55,581 nt of DNA from an uncultured Prevotella sp. (GTDB lineage Bacteria > Bacteroidota > Bacteroidia > Bacteroidales > Bacteroidaceae), in the NCBI GenBank assembly GCA_902800365.1, contig CADCEF010000018.1:1-55581 (forward strand), in the 5' to 3' direction. The notes under the pieces were generated by a model. That model saw only the letters and a program-made list of their open reading frames with translations. It made no database searches and had not been told where the DNA came from. Numbering within the stretch: the first letter of the stretch is position 1; each line of letters starts with the position of its first letter. The position numbers and the translations under genes are program-made. Below are positions 41,599-50,882 of this stretch, one piece after another.

Positions 41599-42549
41599 TC
41601 ACTTCTTGTTTACTATCACGTCGCGTACGTTCATATTAGCTGTACGTGGTAATAGTCCTGCGCGTAGGATAATCTTCTGTCCCTTAGGTAGTTGCACAAA
41701 GTGCGCAAAACTTGTAGGTACGCCATTTCGCGTGTCATTTAATAAAGCATAAATTGTGCGGCGCAGTGGATAGTTTCCATTATATAAATAGTATTGATAG
41801 GGCTTCCAGCTGTTGTACTTCGTTGCTGAGTCGAGCTTTGATACGCCCATCACGCTTATATTCTTCTTGAATGTTACGTTGGTGGTGTCACGCTTATCAT
41901 TGAGCCAGTTAGATCCGATGATACCAAGCGAGTTGGGATGATTCTCGACATAGTCGATTACTGCTGCACTTGTTTTTACGGCTCCGATGTTTGGCGCACT
42001 GAACTGCTGACCTCCAAGGATAGAGTCAACACACCAACGTACGGTGCTTGATAGTGGATTATCGAATACCACATCGATTACACCAAGTTTGTTTTGTGGA
42101 TATATCTCATTCCACTTGGTTATCTCGCCCTTCAGGATACGTGCAAAGTCCTTGATGGTGATGCATGAATCAGGGTTCGAGTTATTTACTATGATGGCCA
42201 GTCCGTCGTAGGCTACAGGTATAGCTCTGGGCAGAAATTTCTGGTCTTTAAGGCTTTGGCGCTCGTTATTTGTAAAGTCACGAGTGGTGAATGCCAGCCA
42301 TGTTTCTTGTTTCATCAGCTTCTTTACTGCATCCTGCTCGTTGATGTAAACGGGTGTGATGGAGTCGAGTGTCTGATTGGTAAAATAATAAAGTTCTTCG
42401 TCAATGATAGGGAAGAAGCTCTCATCGGCTGTAAGAATACTTGCAGCCTTCTGATAGGCTTGCTCCTTTTCAGGATTAGGCTTGTTCCCACAAGCGGAGA
42501 ACAAGCCTAATATTAGTGTTAATCCAACGATTTTGTTGAATGCGTTCAT
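41599..42549 (-). CDS. PstS-like substrate-binding lipoprotein
   Basis: 316 residues, lipobox LGLFSAC with Cys20. The PBP fold is of the phosphate-binding group: WLAFTTRDFTNNERQSLKDQ, ARILKGEITKWNEIYPQN, SSTVRWCVDSILGG and LGIIGSNWLND. No pstCAB genes are nearby. In Bacteroidales this gene sits in a conserved TonB-ExbBD operon, so it may work with energised outer-membrane uptake rather than a classic Pst transporter. Confidence 0.85.
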   Translation of the reverse strand: MNAFNKIVGLTLILGLFSACGNKPNPEKEQAYQKAASILTADESFFPIIDEELYYFTNQTLDSITPVYINEQDAVKKLMKQETWLAFTTRDFTNNERQSLKDQKFLPRAIPVAYDGLAIIVNNSNPDSCITIKDFARILKGEITKWNEIYPQNKLGVIDVVFDNPLSSTVRWCVDSILGGQQFSAPNIGAVKTSAAVIDYVENHPNSLGIIGSNWLNDKRDTTNVTFKKNISVMGVSKLDSATKYNSWKPYQYYLYNGNYPLRRTIYALLNDTRNGVPTSFAHFVQLPKGQKIILRAGLLPRTANMNVRDVIVNKK

Positions 42550-42566
42550 TTCAGATAATTGAGATT

Positions 42567-43400
42567 TTACTGCAGACGGAATGTTACAGGAACAGTGTAC
42601 TTAACACGTACTGCGCTACCGTTCTGCTTACCAGGAATCCAGTGAGGCATTGACTTAACAACGCGCTGTGCCTCCTTGTCGAGTGATGGGTCAACGCTCT
42701 TTACAACCTTAACGTCGGTGATAGAACCATCACGCTCTACAACGAAGGTTACAACAACACGACCCTGTACACCGTTCTCTTCGGCTACTACTGGATACTT
42801 GATGTTCTTAGAAAGATACTCGAACAGAGCTGAGTTACCTCCAGGGAACTGAGGCATTTCCTCTACCACGTCGAACACCTTGGTCTCTTCAACCTTTGGT
42901 GGCTCGGGTTCTGCGATAGTCTCCTTTACCTTGAGTACCTCACCTGCTGCCTCGTCGTTACCCTCAACGTTGAAGGCACCGATGGCGGTGTTGGTCTCCT
43001 GCAGTTCTTCCTGAGATTTCATCTCCTGCTCTTCCTTAACCTCTTCGTCCTTCTTGATTTCAGGAACGGTGAAGGCTACTGAGCTCTTAACTTTCTCAAT
43101 CTCAATCTTCTCGGGTTCGGGCTCATCTTTCTTCTCCACCTTAGCCTCCTTCTTCTCAGCCAGATTGGCGAGCTCTACGTCGGTTTCGATGGCGGCATTA
43201 CGGGCAGCGATGTAATTATCGATCTGTACCTTGGCAATGACAATGGCTGCAATGATAGCAAAAGCAGCAAACATTGTAAGCAGTGCCTTCAGGTTACGTA
43301 CGCCTGTATTTTTGCGCAATTGATAAGCTCCGTATGCCTGGTTCTTACCCTCAAATACGAGGTCAGTCCAGCCGTTGTCAATAAGATCTATTTTTGCCAT
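42567..43400 (-). CDS. tonB: TonB energy transducer
   Basis: 277 residues. Membrane anchor at about 37-58 (ALLTMFAAFAIIAAIVIAKV), a Glu/Lys-rich periplasmic linker (about 80-185, with VEKKDEPEPEKIEIEKVKSS and EEVKEEQEMKSQEELQ), then a TonB C-terminal domain at about 195-277 (FPGGNSALFEYLSKNIKYPV, GRVVVTFVVERDGSITDVKV and KYTVPVTFRLQ). The linker uses Glu/Lys instead of the Pro-rich motif of E. coli TonB. Transmits the ExbB/ExbD proton-driven force to outer-membrane receptors. Confidence 0.92.
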   Translation of the reverse strand: MAKIDLIDNGWTDLVFEGKNQAYGAYQLRKNTGVRNLKALLTMFAAFAIIAAIVIAKVQIDNYIAARNAAIETDVELANLAEKKEAKVEKKDEPEPEKIEIEKVKSSVAFTVPEIKKDEEVKEEQEMKSQEELQETNTAIGAFNVEGNDEAAGEVLKVKETIAEPEPPKVEETKVFDVVEEMPQFPGGNSALFEYLSKNIKYPVVAEENGVQGRVVVTFVVERDGSITDVKVVKSVDPSLDKEAQRVVKSMPHWIPGKQNGSAVRVKYTVPVTFRLQ

Positions 43401-43422
43401 AGTCTATTCTACATTTTAGGGG

Positions 43423-44088
43423 TTACTTGACGCCTGCCTTCTCGATGAGTGCCTTATCGTCGTCGCTCATCTTGTCGACATTGTCAATTACATACTTATC
43501 AATATTGCTAATGAGCATCTCGTCGAGTGCAGCTACCATGTTTTCATAGGTTGCTGTGTTGAGAGGACGGATGATGACAGTCATAGTAGGAACTTTCTCG
43601 CCAGAGGGCAGTTCACCCTTCTTCAGCTTCTTCAGAGCCTCCTGATACTGCTCATCAGTCATCTTTGAGTTGTACTCGTTCTTCTTAGCATCGAGCTCTT
43701 TCTTAGCCAGCTTAATCTTGGCGATAGGGTTGATACCCTCTTCAGTAGTGTGCTCGTTGAGAACCTTCTCGATACCATCCTTACCATAGCTGGTAGGCTT
43801 AACGCATGAAGGATCGTCGTAGTTGGGCAGACCAGCTACATACCATACCTTATTGTCAGCACCCAGATAGAGTGTGATGGTGTGAGAAGCCTTTGTTACC
43901 TGCTTCTCTTCTTCTTTCATCTGCGATGTATCATCGTTTGATGGCATAGTCAGCTGCATAGCCTGTGGCTTAGCCAGTGTAGTACACAGCATGAAGAAGG
44001 TAATAAGAAGCATCATCATGTCTACCATTGGCGTGAAGTTCACGCGGGTATCCATCTTTTTCTGCTTTGATAGATTCTTTTTTGCCAT
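43423..44088 (-). CDS. exbD: ExbD/TolR biopolymer transport protein
   Basis: 221 residues. A single N-terminal helix at about 18-40 (MVDMMMLLITFFMLCTTLAK) contains the essential Asp. The periplasmic domain ends with TMTVIIRPLNTATYENMVAA and ISNIDKYVID. The charged insertion at about 55-125 is long. Second of two ExbD genes in the operon and intact, so it may carry the function if the first is broken. Confidence 0.9.
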   Translation of the reverse strand: MAKKNLSKQKKMDTRVNFTPMVDMMMLLITFFMLCTTLAKPQAMQLTMPSNDDTSQMKEEEKQVTKASHTITLYLGADNKVWYVAGLPNYDDPSCVKPTSYGKDGIEKVLNEHTTEEGINPIAKIKLAKKELDAKKNEYNSKMTDEQYQEALKKLKKGELPSGEKVPTMTVIIRPLNTATYENMVAALDEMLISNIDKYVIDNVDKMSDDDKALIEKAGVK

Positions 44089-44095
44089 AATACTA

Positions 44096-44187
44096 CTAGT
44101 CGTTTAAACGTTTAACATCGAGATTCGTAATCAGCTGGAAACGGTTCTCGTTCATATCCTGGAGCTCTGACATCAAAGCGGAAGACC
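44096..44187 (-). pseudogene. Out-of-frame C-terminal remnant of the first ExbD
   Basis: After the premature stop, another frame encodes MSELQDMNENRFQLITNLDV then KRLND and a stop at 44,096, which is the expected ExbD C-terminus. About 40-45 residues normally found before it are missing. It marks a deletion that also shifted the frame. Confidence 0.6.
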
Positions 44188-44589
44188 GAGCTTCTGGATT
44201 GCCTCACCCATCTTTTCTGGATCGAGGTTAAGATAATTAGCAAGCTGAGCCATTGGTGCTCCAACCATAGCATCCTCGCGGAAGTGCTTAATCTGGTTGG
44301 CATTCAGCTGGACACCAAACTTATCTGTCATGGTCTCCATCATGGCCTGCATGTTATTCTTATTTTCGGTACCACAGTAGATGCGTCCCTCTGGTGTAAC
44401 CAGAATGTTGAGCACATCCTGCTCTGGTATCTTTACCTCTGACACAGAATTAGGCGCTGTGACTGAAACTGGCTCTGGTGTCAAGAATGTTGAAGTCAAC
44501 ATGAAGAAACACAGAAGCAGCGTCATCACGTCTGACATAGGAGTCATGTCAATCCAGATGTCTTTTTTCTGTATCTTAATTTTTGCCAT
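44173..44589 (-). CDS. ExbD/TolR-like protein, truncated by a frame-shifting deletion
   Basis: 138 residues. The N-terminal helix with DMTPMSDVMTLLLCFFMLTS is intact and is followed by the periplasmic start (SVSEVKIPEQDVLNILVTPE), and LDPEKMGEAIQKLGLPL is the last homologous segment. Normal Prevotella ExbD proteins go on for about 60 more residues. The last 20 or so of these are found just downstream in another frame. First of two ExbD genes after exbB. Confidence 0.85.
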   Translation of the reverse strand: MAKIKIQKKDIWIDMTPMSDVMTLLLCFFMLTSTFLTPEPVSVTAPNSVSEVKIPEQDVLNILVTPEGRIYCGTENKNNMQAMMETMTDKFGVQLNANQIKHFREDAMVGAPMAQLANYLNLDPEKMGEAIQKLGLPL

Positions 44590-44632
44590 TCTCTAATTGC
44601 TTTAATTGCGTTAATAAATGAATGGTAAAATA

Positions 44633-45463
44633 TTAAGCCTCGTTGTGGTTTGAGTCATATGTAGCTGCTACGGTGAAACCGATCTCGTCCATAGCGTAAG
44701 TCAGCTTATCGATCTTGTTTGAGAAGAAGTTATAAACTACAGTAGCTACCCATGATGTCAAGATACCAGAAGCTGTGTTAACCAGAGCCTCAGAAATACC
44801 TGCAGACAGAGCCATAGAGTCAGCACCACCACCAGCAGACAGAGCCTGGAATGATCCGATCATACCAAGTACAGTACCGAACAGAGCGGTCAGAGTACCC
44901 AGAGATACGATGGTAGCAACCATAGCCATGTTCATCTGCAGTGTAGGCATCTCGAGCTGTACAGCCTCCTCGTGAGCCTGCTGGATCTTAGCAATCTTAG
45001 CTGCCTTCTTCAGAGTGTCGTCACCCTCTACAGTCTGATACATGCTGATAGTAGAAAGAACAACGTTACCTACAGTACCCTGCATCTTGTTGCAGAGAGC
45101 CTTAGCCTCGTCAAACTTCTGGGCCTTGATCAGGTTCTTAACGTCAGATGTGAACTTTGCAAGGTTAATCTTACCAGATGCGGTCTTGATAGCGAAGAAA
45201 CGCTCGATACCAAGGCAGATTACAGTGAAGAGCAGAGTCAGGATCAGACCTACTACGAAACCTCCCTTATAAACGGTACCCAGCAGGTTAGCGGGATGAC
45301 CAGTGCGGTCGCCACCAACGAAGTTGTCGGGGTTACCCATAACGAAGTACCAAACACCGTAACCAGCAGCTGCGCAAATTAACAGGATAATCCATGCTGC
45401 CTTAACACCCTGAAAGCCCGAATTCTTTTTGGCTGGGGCTGCAGCCTTTGTTGTTGTTGCCAT
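44633..45463 (-). CDS. exbB: ExbB/MotA/TolQ family proton channel
   Basis: 276 residues with four hydrophobic segments: about 23-42 (AAWIILLICAAAGYGVWYFV), 68-90, 180-205 and 220-245. The conserved MotA_ExbB block is TIVSLGTLTALFGTVLGMIG with SFQAL and LALVNTASG-like text (EALVNTASGILTSW). It forms the inner-membrane channel with ExbD. First gene of the operon, with a promoter at 45,518 and a heptad-like leader. Confidence 0.92.
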   Translation of the reverse strand: MATTTKAAAPAKKNSGFQGVKAAWIILLICAAAGYGVWYFVMGNPDNFVGGDRTGHPANLLGTVYKGGFVVGLILTLLFTVICLGIERFFAIKTASGKINLAKFTSDVKNLIKAQKFDEAKALCNKMQGTVGNVVLSTISMYQTVEGDDTLKKAAKIAKIQQAHEEAVQLEMPTLQMNMAMVATIVSLGTLTALFGTVLGMIGSFQALSAGGGADSMALSAGISEALVNTASGILTSWVATVVYNFFSNKIDKLTYAMDEIGFTVAATYDSNHNEA

Positions 45464-45489
45464 AATTAAAAATAATTTTTTAGTTATTA

Positions 45490-45508
45490 TAAATATTAAA
45501 GATTAAAT
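45490..45508 (-). repeat. Short ATTAAA heptad leader
   Basis: Two to three ATTAAA/G/T-type units between the exbB ATG and its promoter. Confidence 0.4.
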
Positions 45509-45517
45509 TTCACCTCG

Positions 45518-45525
45518 CAAAAGTA
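45518..45525 (-). promoter_or_regulatory. -7 box for the exbB-tonB operon (TACTTTTG)
   Basis: TAnnTTTG on the minus strand, 55 nt upstream of the exbB ATG. Confidence 0.65.
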
Positions 45526-45581
45526 GCAAAATAAAGCGGAAATCTTGCGTAATTAATACATTTTAACTATGAATTTCCAAT

Positions 45582-46775
45582 TTATTTTAGTTTTGCTACC
45601 ACTTCTTTGATGCGCTTCATTGCTTCTACGATGTTTTCATCGCTTGTTGCGTAGCTCATTCTGAAGCATTCGGGATCGCCAAAAGCATCTCCACCAACGG
45701 TGGCTACGTGCCCCTTTTCGAGCAGATACATAGCAAAGTCGGTTGAGTTGTTGATGGTAGTCTCGCCATCACTCTTTCCAAAGAAGCTGCTGCACTTGGG
45801 GAACAGATAGAATGCTCCCTCAGGTACGTTAACCTCGAGGCCTGGAATGTCCTTAGCAAGCTTTACGATAAGGTCGCGACGACGCTCAAAGGCCTTACGC
45901 ATGTCCTCAACGCACTGCTGATCGGCAACGTAAGCAAACTCAGCTGCCTTCTGGCTTACTGAGCATGGTCCGCTGGTGTACTGGCCCTGCAGCTTGTTGC
46001 ATCCCTTTACTATCCACTCTGGGGCAGCGATGTAGCCAATACGCCATCCAGTCATAGCGTATGCCTTAGATACACCATTAACGATGATGGCGCGCTCCTT
46101 CATGCCAGGGAACTGGGCGATACTCTCGTGCTTGCCGATGTAGTTGATATGTTCGTAAATCTCGTCAGCAAGTACAAACAGGTCGTCGTGCTTAAGAATC
46201 ACATCAGCCAGGGCCTTAAGCTCTGCCTTGCTGTATACGCTTCCTGTTGGGTTGCTGGGCGAGCAAAGTATAATCAGTCGTGTCTTTGGTGTGATGGCTG
46301 CCTCCAGCTGCTCTGGGGTCATTTTGAAGTTCTGGTCGAAACCAGCCTCCACGAACTTAGGTACACCACCAGCCAGCAGTGCCATCTGTGGGTAGCTAAC
46401 CCAGTATGGGGTGGGGATGATAACCTCCTCACCGTCGTTAACCAGCGCCATCACCGTGTTGCACACACTCTGCTTGGCACCGTTGCTCACCAGAATCTCA
46501 TTGATAGTATAGTCAAGCTGGTTCTCGTTCTTAAGCTTTGCCACGATGGCTTTGCGCAGATCGGGATAACCAGGTACTGGTGAGTAGCGTGAATAGTTTT
46601 CGTCTATTGCCTTTTTAGCAGCTTCCTTAATAGCGTCGGGGGTATTGAAGTCGGGTTCTCCAACACTCATGTTAATAACATCGATACCTTGCGCCTTCAT
46701 TTCGGAGCTTTTCTGAGACATTGCCAGCGTTGCCGATGGGGCCAAGCGCTGCAGACGATTAGATAATTGTGCCAT
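45582..46775 (-). CDS. Class I/II PLP-dependent aminotransferase, aspartate aminotransferase-like
   Basis: 397 residues from MAQLSNRLQRL at 46,775; a start 7 codons further up overlaps the -7 box. Substrate and PLP motifs: NMSVGEPDFNTPDAIKEAA, RYSPVPGYPDLRKAI, ILCSPSNPTGSVYS, FVLADEIYEHINY and the PLP lysine in GVSKAYAMTGWRIGY. This is the AspB-type subgroup (Ib) that uses aspartate and often prephenate. Single-gene unit with its own promoter. The exact substrate is not certain. Confidence 0.92.
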   Translation of the reverse strand: MAQLSNRLQRLAPSATLAMSQKSSEMKAQGIDVINMSVGEPDFNTPDAIKEAAKKAIDENYSRYSPVPGYPDLRKAIVAKLKNENQLDYTINEILVSNGAKQSVCNTVMALVNDGEEVIIPTPYWVSYPQMALLAGGVPKFVEAGFDQNFKMTPEQLEAAITPKTRLIILCSPSNPTGSVYSKAELKALADVILKHDDLFVLADEIYEHINYIGKHESIAQFPGMKERAIIVNGVSKAYAMTGWRIGYIAAPEWIVKGCNKLQGQYTSGPCSVSQKAAEFAYVADQQCVEDMRKAFERRRDLIVKLAKDIPGLEVNVPEGAFYLFPKCSSFFGKSDGETTINNSTDFAMYLLEKGHVATVGGDAFGDPECFRMSYATSDENIVEAMKRIKEVVAKLK

Positions 46776-46793
46776 GTTATTTGAAATTTTGTG

Positions 46794-46801
46794 CAAAATT
46801 A
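46794..46801 (-). promoter_or_regulatory. -7 box for the aminotransferase (TAATTTTG)
   Basis: TAnnTTTG, 19 nt upstream of the ATG at 46,775. It rules out the longer start. Confidence 0.6.
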
Positions 46802-46876
46802 CGCATTTTATTTTTTAAAACGAAAGAAATATGTCACTTTTTAACTTTTTGGGGCTAAATTGTGGCAGATTGTGAG

Positions 46877-48088
46877 TTATTTGAGGTGCAGGGTGTGACC
46901 CATGCGAACCTTTTTGGTCTCCAGATAGCGCAGATTGTACTTATTTGGAGTAACCTCGATGGGTACATTCTCGATAATCTCTAGTCCGTAGGCCTCAAGT
47001 CCCACACGCTTCACAGGGTTGTTTGTAAGCAGTCGCATCTTGTGCACACCCAGGTGGCGCAGCATCTGTGCTCCGCATCCGTAGTCGCGCTCATCGGGCT
47101 TGAATCCCAGATGCACGTTGGCGTCTACGGTATCCAGTCCTTCCTCCTGAAGCTTGTAGGCAGCAATCTTGTTCATTAGTCCGATGCCACGGCCTTCCTG
47201 CTGCATATAGATTACCACGCCCTTGCCTTCTTTCTCGATGGCCTGCATGGCCTTGTGCAGCTGCTCGCCGCAATCGCAGCGCTTACTGCCAAGAATGTCG
47301 CCCGTCATGCACGATGAGTGAACACGAACCAGTATTGGCTCGTCTTCCTCCCATTCGCCCTTGATGAGCGCCATATGCTCAAGGCCGTTGCTCTTCTGGC
47401 GGAATGGGATAAGGCGGAAGTGTCCGTATTCGGTAGGCATCTCCACCTCTTCGCCCACCTCAATCAGCGATTCCTTCTTCAGGCGGTAGGCTATCATATC
47501 CTTGATGCTGATAATCTTCATGTTCCACTGCTTGGCAAACTCCATCAGCTCTGGCATGCGTGCCATAGAGCCGTCTTCGTTCATAATCTCCATCAGTGCT
47601 CCTGCGGGATAGAGTCCTGCCATACGACAGAGGTCGATGGCGGCTTCGGTATGTCCGCTACGGCGCAGCACACCGTTATCTTGTGCGTAAAGTGGGTTTA
47701 CGTGTCCTGGGCGTCCGAATGTCTCGGGCTTTGCTGATGGATCGGCCAGAGCCTTGATGGTCTCGGCACGGTCGTGGGCACTAACACCTGTGGTACATCC
47801 CTCCAGCTTGTCGACCGTTACGGTGAATGGGGTTCCAAGTACCGATGTGTTGTCCTGAACCTGATGTGGCAGGTCCAGCTCCTTGCATCGCTCGATGGTG
47901 ATAGGTGCGCAAAGCACTCCACGGGCATTCTTCAGCATGAAGTTTACTTTCTCTGCTGTTATCTTCTCGGCAGCGATAATCAGGTCGCCTTCGTTCTCGC
48001 GGTCTTCATCGTCAACTACGATTACAAACTCTCCTTGCTCGAAGTCCTTAATGGCTTCCTCTATGCTATTCAACTTCATCTTCTCCAT
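46877..48088 (-). CDS. ribBA: Bifunctional 3,4-dihydroxy-2-butanone-4-phosphate synthase / GTP cyclohydrolase II
   Basis: 403 residues; both first steps of riboflavin synthesis. The DHBP synthase half (about 5-203) has [30 protein letters not shown] and [17 protein letters not shown]. The GTP cyclohydrolase II half (about 210-403) has the zinc cysteines in [20 protein letters not shown], and [13 protein letters not shown] and [14 protein letters not shown]. Fused RibBA is the common Bacteroidota form. No FMN riboswitch was recognised upstream. It follows the LptF/G-type gene by 29 bp and may be co-transcribed. Confidence 0.96.
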   Translation of the reverse strand: MEKMKLNSIEEAIKDFEQGEFVIVVDDEDRENEGDLIIAAEKITAEKVNFMLKNARGVLCAPITIERCKELDLPHQVQDNTSVLGTPFTVTVDKLEGCTTGVSAHDRAETIKALADPSAKPETFGRPGHVNPLYAQDNGVLRRSGHTEAAIDLCRMAGLYPAGALMEIMNEDGSMARMPELMEFAKQWNMKIISIKDMIAYRLKKESLIEVGEEVEMPTEYGHFRLIPFRQKSNGLEHMALIKGEWEEDEPILVRVHSSCMTGDILGSKRCDCGEQLHKAMQAIEKEGKGVVIYMQQEGRGIGLMNKIAAYKLQEEGLDTVDANVHLGFKPDERDYGCGAQMLRHLGVHKMRLLTNNPVKRVGLEAYGLEIIENVPIEVTPNKYNLRYLETKKVRMGHTLHLK

Positions 48089-48117
48089 ATTTTTACACCT
48101 TATTATATATATAGTAG

Positions 48118-50106
48118 TTAATCCTTGTTTTTTTTTGCCTCATACTCGCGTGCCAGCTCAAATACGAATGGCATGTCCTTAAGGTCTTCCATCGTTCTTG
48201 GTGCTGGTGCGGCAAATACTGCCACGCGCTCAAGCACATCGTGGTTGGTATCCAGAATGTTGTTCAGATCCTTGCGCAGTCTCAAGCGGAAACGGCACAT
48301 TCTCAGATAGAAGAAAATGCCAAGTGGCAGAATCAGTCCTGTAATGATGTTGAGCCACTTCTGGCGGAATGGACGAGTGTGCGCATGGGTGGCCACGATG
48401 GGGTAGTGGTTCAGATTGTTAAGAATCTGTGGGTCCTTACTGTTGCTCAAGTCGTCGATAACATCCTCCAGCTGAGTCACAATCTGCTCTATCTTCTGGT
48501 CGTCGCCTGGACGGAAGAATACGTGTATCGGGTTGGGCAGATGCAGCAGCTTGTGCTCCTCACTATACTTCTTAATCTCCTCACTTATCTGTATCAGATA
48601 GAACGAGTCGAGTGCATAGATAGGATCCTCGATAATCACCTCCTTGCGATAGATGTGTCGATGCGATCTCAGTCCCAGCACGCGCATAAACACCTGCTTG
48701 TACATGTCGACGTTGAACACTACCGAATCGTTGTTCGCCTTGATGGTGAAGAATGCTGCCAGCGGTGTTAACACGATGGTGGATATTGTCATTCCGTACC
48801 ATACCGTCCACTGGTCGTCGCGGGCCATCTTCATACCCGTGCTATCCAGGATGTAGTAGACGATGAACACCAGTACCGATATGATTACAGGCACACCCAG
48901 TCCGCCCTTGCGGATGATGGCACCCAGCGGTCCTCCGATAAAGAAGAAGATTATACAGGTGAACGAGAGTGTGAACTTAAGTATGGCCTGAATCTGGTGA
49001 GTGCGGAAGTAGCGATGCATGCTCTTGGCATAGGTGCCCTTCATCTCCAGATCGGTGGCGCACGATTGCGCGTTGCTCACTGCCATCTTTACTGCCATTC
49101 GCTTCTTGTTGGCGTCGAGCTTGGTAAACATCGAGTCGAGCGATGTTTTTCCCTCGGCCACAAGGTTCATTATCTTTACAGAGTCTTGTTTCGACACCTC
49201 AGCACGCTTAAAGTAGAATCGGGCCGACTCGTTGTAGTAAGCCCTTCCCACGCTGTCGTTAAACTCCTGCAGCGAGTCCTTGTCGTGCAGAATCTTTGCA
49301 AGTCCCTTTGCTCGTGCGTCGCCAGCAATGTCTTCGATGTCGGCCATGTTGAATCCTCCGTCAAAGTCCATCACAATGCGCTTGGTTACGAATGTCTCGC
49401 GGCGATATGGCACATCAGCTGTACCTGCAAGGTCCTGCGAGCGCATGTTCTCGTTCCACACACCATTATATAATGTAAGCAACAGGTGCTTCTTCTCGGC
49501 CGTGCTCTGCATCATTCCCGAGTCGGCAAGTATGATGGCCTGATCCTCGTAGCTTCCCGTCATGCGATAGATCATGATTCCGTAAAGCATACCTGTGTTC
49601 AGGTCTTTCTTCTGTACGTAGATGTTTGTTGATGGAATTCCGCCGTAGAACATTCCCTCTGGGATTTCCAGCTCTGGACTCTTCTGCTTCATTCCGAGCA
49701 GCAGTCGGTAGAAGTCCTGATTGGCCTGCGGACCTACCACGTTCTGGAAGTAGAACGACACGCCCGCCATTAATACCGATATTATTATTAATGAGCGGAA
49801 TGCCTGCATCAGCGAGATACCTGCTGCCTTGATGGCTGTAAGCTCCGAACTCTCACCCAGGTTACCGAATGCGATAAGCGATGAAAGCAGTATGGCGAGT
49901 GGGAATGCCTGAGGCATAAGCATCAGGCCCATATACCAGAAGAACTGGGCCATAACCTCAAGCGAGAGACCTTTACCAATCAGCTCGTCAACATAACGCC
50001 ACAAGAACTGCATCATCAGCACAAACTGGCAGATGAAGAACGTTCCCATGAACAGTAAGCCGAACTGTTTGGCTATAAATATGTCTAATTTCTTAATTCG
50101 GAACAT
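48118..50106 (-). CDS. LptF/LptG family permease (YjgP/YjgQ)
   Basis: 662 residues from [16 protein letters not shown] at 50,106; a longer start overlaps the -7 box. N-terminal helices at about 12-120 ([40 protein letters not shown]), a long periplasmic domain, then three helices at about 375-460 ([50 protein letters not shown]). LptF/G proteins extract lipopolysaccharide from the inner membrane. It is nearly twice the E. coli length, with an extra C-terminal region of about 190 residues (one further helix near 600) seen in Bacteroidales. Substrate by homology only. Confidence 0.88.
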   Translation of the reverse strand: MFRIKKLDIFIAKQFGLLFMGTFFICQFVLMMQFLWRYVDELIGKGLSLEVMAQFFWYMGLMLMPQAFPLAILLSSLIAFGNLGESSELTAIKAAGISLMQAFRSLIIISVLMAGVSFYFQNVVGPQANQDFYRLLLGMKQKSPELEIPEGMFYGGIPSTNIYVQKKDLNTGMLYGIMIYRMTGSYEDQAIILADSGMMQSTAEKKHLLLTLYNGVWNENMRSQDLAGTADVPYRRETFVTKRIVMDFDGGFNMADIEDIAGDARAKGLAKILHDKDSLQEFNDSVGRAYYNESARFYFKRAEVSKQDSVKIMNLVAEGKTSLDSMFTKLDANKKRMAVKMAVSNAQSCATDLEMKGTYAKSMHRYFRTHQIQAILKFTLSFTCIIFFFIGGPLGAIIRKGGLGVPVIISVLVFIVYYILDSTGMKMARDDQWTVWYGMTISTIVLTPLAAFFTIKANNDSVVFNVDMYKQVFMRVLGLRSHRHIYRKEVIIEDPIYALDSFYLIQISEEIKKYSEEHKLLHLPNPIHVFFRPGDDQKIEQIVTQLEDVIDDLSNSKDPQILNNLNHYPIVATHAHTRPFRQKWLNIITGLILPLGIFFYLRMCRFRLRLRKDLNNILDTNHDVLERVAVFAAPAPRTMEDLKDMPFVFELAREYEAKKNKD

Positions 50107-50116
50107 AATCAGCGTG

Positions 50117-50124
50117 CAAAGGTA
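50117..50124 (-). promoter_or_regulatory. -7 box for the LptF/G-type gene (TACCTTTG)
   Basis: Consensus TAnnTTTG, 11 nt upstream of the ATG at 50,106, a very short leader. Confidence 0.6.
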
Positions 50125-50167
50125 CAAAGAAAATTCCGAATATCGCTAATATTTACGTGAAAAGTTG

Positions 50168-50575
50168 CTAAAGCCCGCTTGCTCTGTGCAGACGGTCGAG
50201 CATACTCTCCCACAGGATTTTTAATCCTTCGACATCGTCGTCGTCAGCAAAATCTGTAATCAGCAGGTTCAGATTGTGGGTCAAATCGCTCTTTTCTATG
50301 CGCATTTCGAAGTATGATTCCTCGTCGTCATCATCCTCGTAGTCCCATTTCAGGCGGATGCGGTCGAACTTTACACTCTCTATTACGTGCGCCTGCCTAA
50401 TGTCTTGTTCTGTCCAAGGCTCGCCCCAGGTAAACTTAAGAATTCCTTCCTCTTCTTCGTTCACGTGGTCGGCAAACCATCGCTCCAATCCGTGAGCGCT
50501 ACTTATCTGTTCCCATATGATTGCTGGCGACTTAGTTGCCAAAGGGTATTCGATGTCTATTTTCTGTTTTCCCAT
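50168..50575 (-). CDS. START-like (SRPBCC/AHSA1-like) domain protein
   Basis: 135 residues, cytoplasmic. Fits the Bacteroidota START-like family: IDIEYPLATKSPAIIWEQIS, GLERWFADHVNEEEEGILKF, WGEPWTEQDIRQAHVI and an acidic loop DYEDDDDEESYFEMRIE. The fold has a hydrophobic cavity, but no ligand is known for this subgroup. Single gene with a promoter at 50,624, divergent from the tRNA. Confidence 0.85.
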   Translation of the reverse strand: MGKQKIDIEYPLATKSPAIIWEQISSAHGLERWFADHVNEEEEGILKFTWGEPWTEQDIRQAHVIESVKFDRIRLKWDYEDDDDEESYFEMRIEKSDLTHNLNLLITDFADDDDVEGLKILWESMLDRLHRASGL

Positions 50576-50623
50576 ACGTTTTAGGGGTAGTTATATTGAC
50601 TAATATCAATGTTTTATGCGGCA

Positions 50624-50631
50624 AAATTACA
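50624..50631 (-). promoter_or_regulatory. -7 box for the START-like gene (TAATTTTG)
   Basis: TAnnTTTG on the minus strand, 49 nt upstream of the ATG. Confidence 0.5.
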
Positions 50632-50667
50632 AAATTTTCCCGAAACACAAAACTTTTTGCCGAAAAA

Positions 50668-50699
50668 TTTTGGTGGTTTCAAAAAAATGTGTACCTTTG
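50668..50699 (+). promoter_or_regulatory. tRNA-Met promoter (TTTTG-N19-TACCTTTG)
   Basis: -33 TTTTG at 50,668-50,672 and -7 TACCTTTG at 50,692-50,699, spaced 19 nt, just before the tRNA. Confidence 0.8.
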
Positions 50700-50718
50700 C
50701 ACCCGCAAATCAGCAAAT

Positions 50719-50795
50719 GGCGGGATAGCTCAGCTGGTTAGAGCGCATGATTCATAATCATGAGGTCCCCAGTTCAATCCTGGGTCCCGCTACCA
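50719..50795 (+). tRNA. tRNA with CAT anticodon, probably elongator tRNA-Met
   Basis: A full cloverleaf can be folded: acceptor GGCGGGA with TCCCGCT (one G-T pair), D arm GCTC-AGCTGGTTA-GAGC, anticodon arm CATGA-TTCATAA-TCATG with anticodon CAT at 50,753-50,755, T arm CCCAG-TTCAATC-CTGGG, discriminator A and an encoded CCA. The first pair and D stem do not fit the initiator pattern. A tRNA-Ile2 with modified C34 cannot be wholly excluded. Confidence 0.93.
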
Positions 50796-50882
50796 AAAGA
50801 GAGGCAGTTAGATTCGATTCTAATTGCCTTTTTTCTTTTATTTTGTTTGGTAAGTACAGAAAAAAGCCTTATTTTTGCAGCC

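Noticed and set aside
46776-46796. Extended N-terminus of the aminotransferase
   Set aside because: The -7 box at 46,794-46,801 overlaps that start.
50760-50882. An upstream extension of the GH2-like gene
   Set aside because: It would begin inside the tRNA; the ATG at 50,883 opens with a clear signal peptide.
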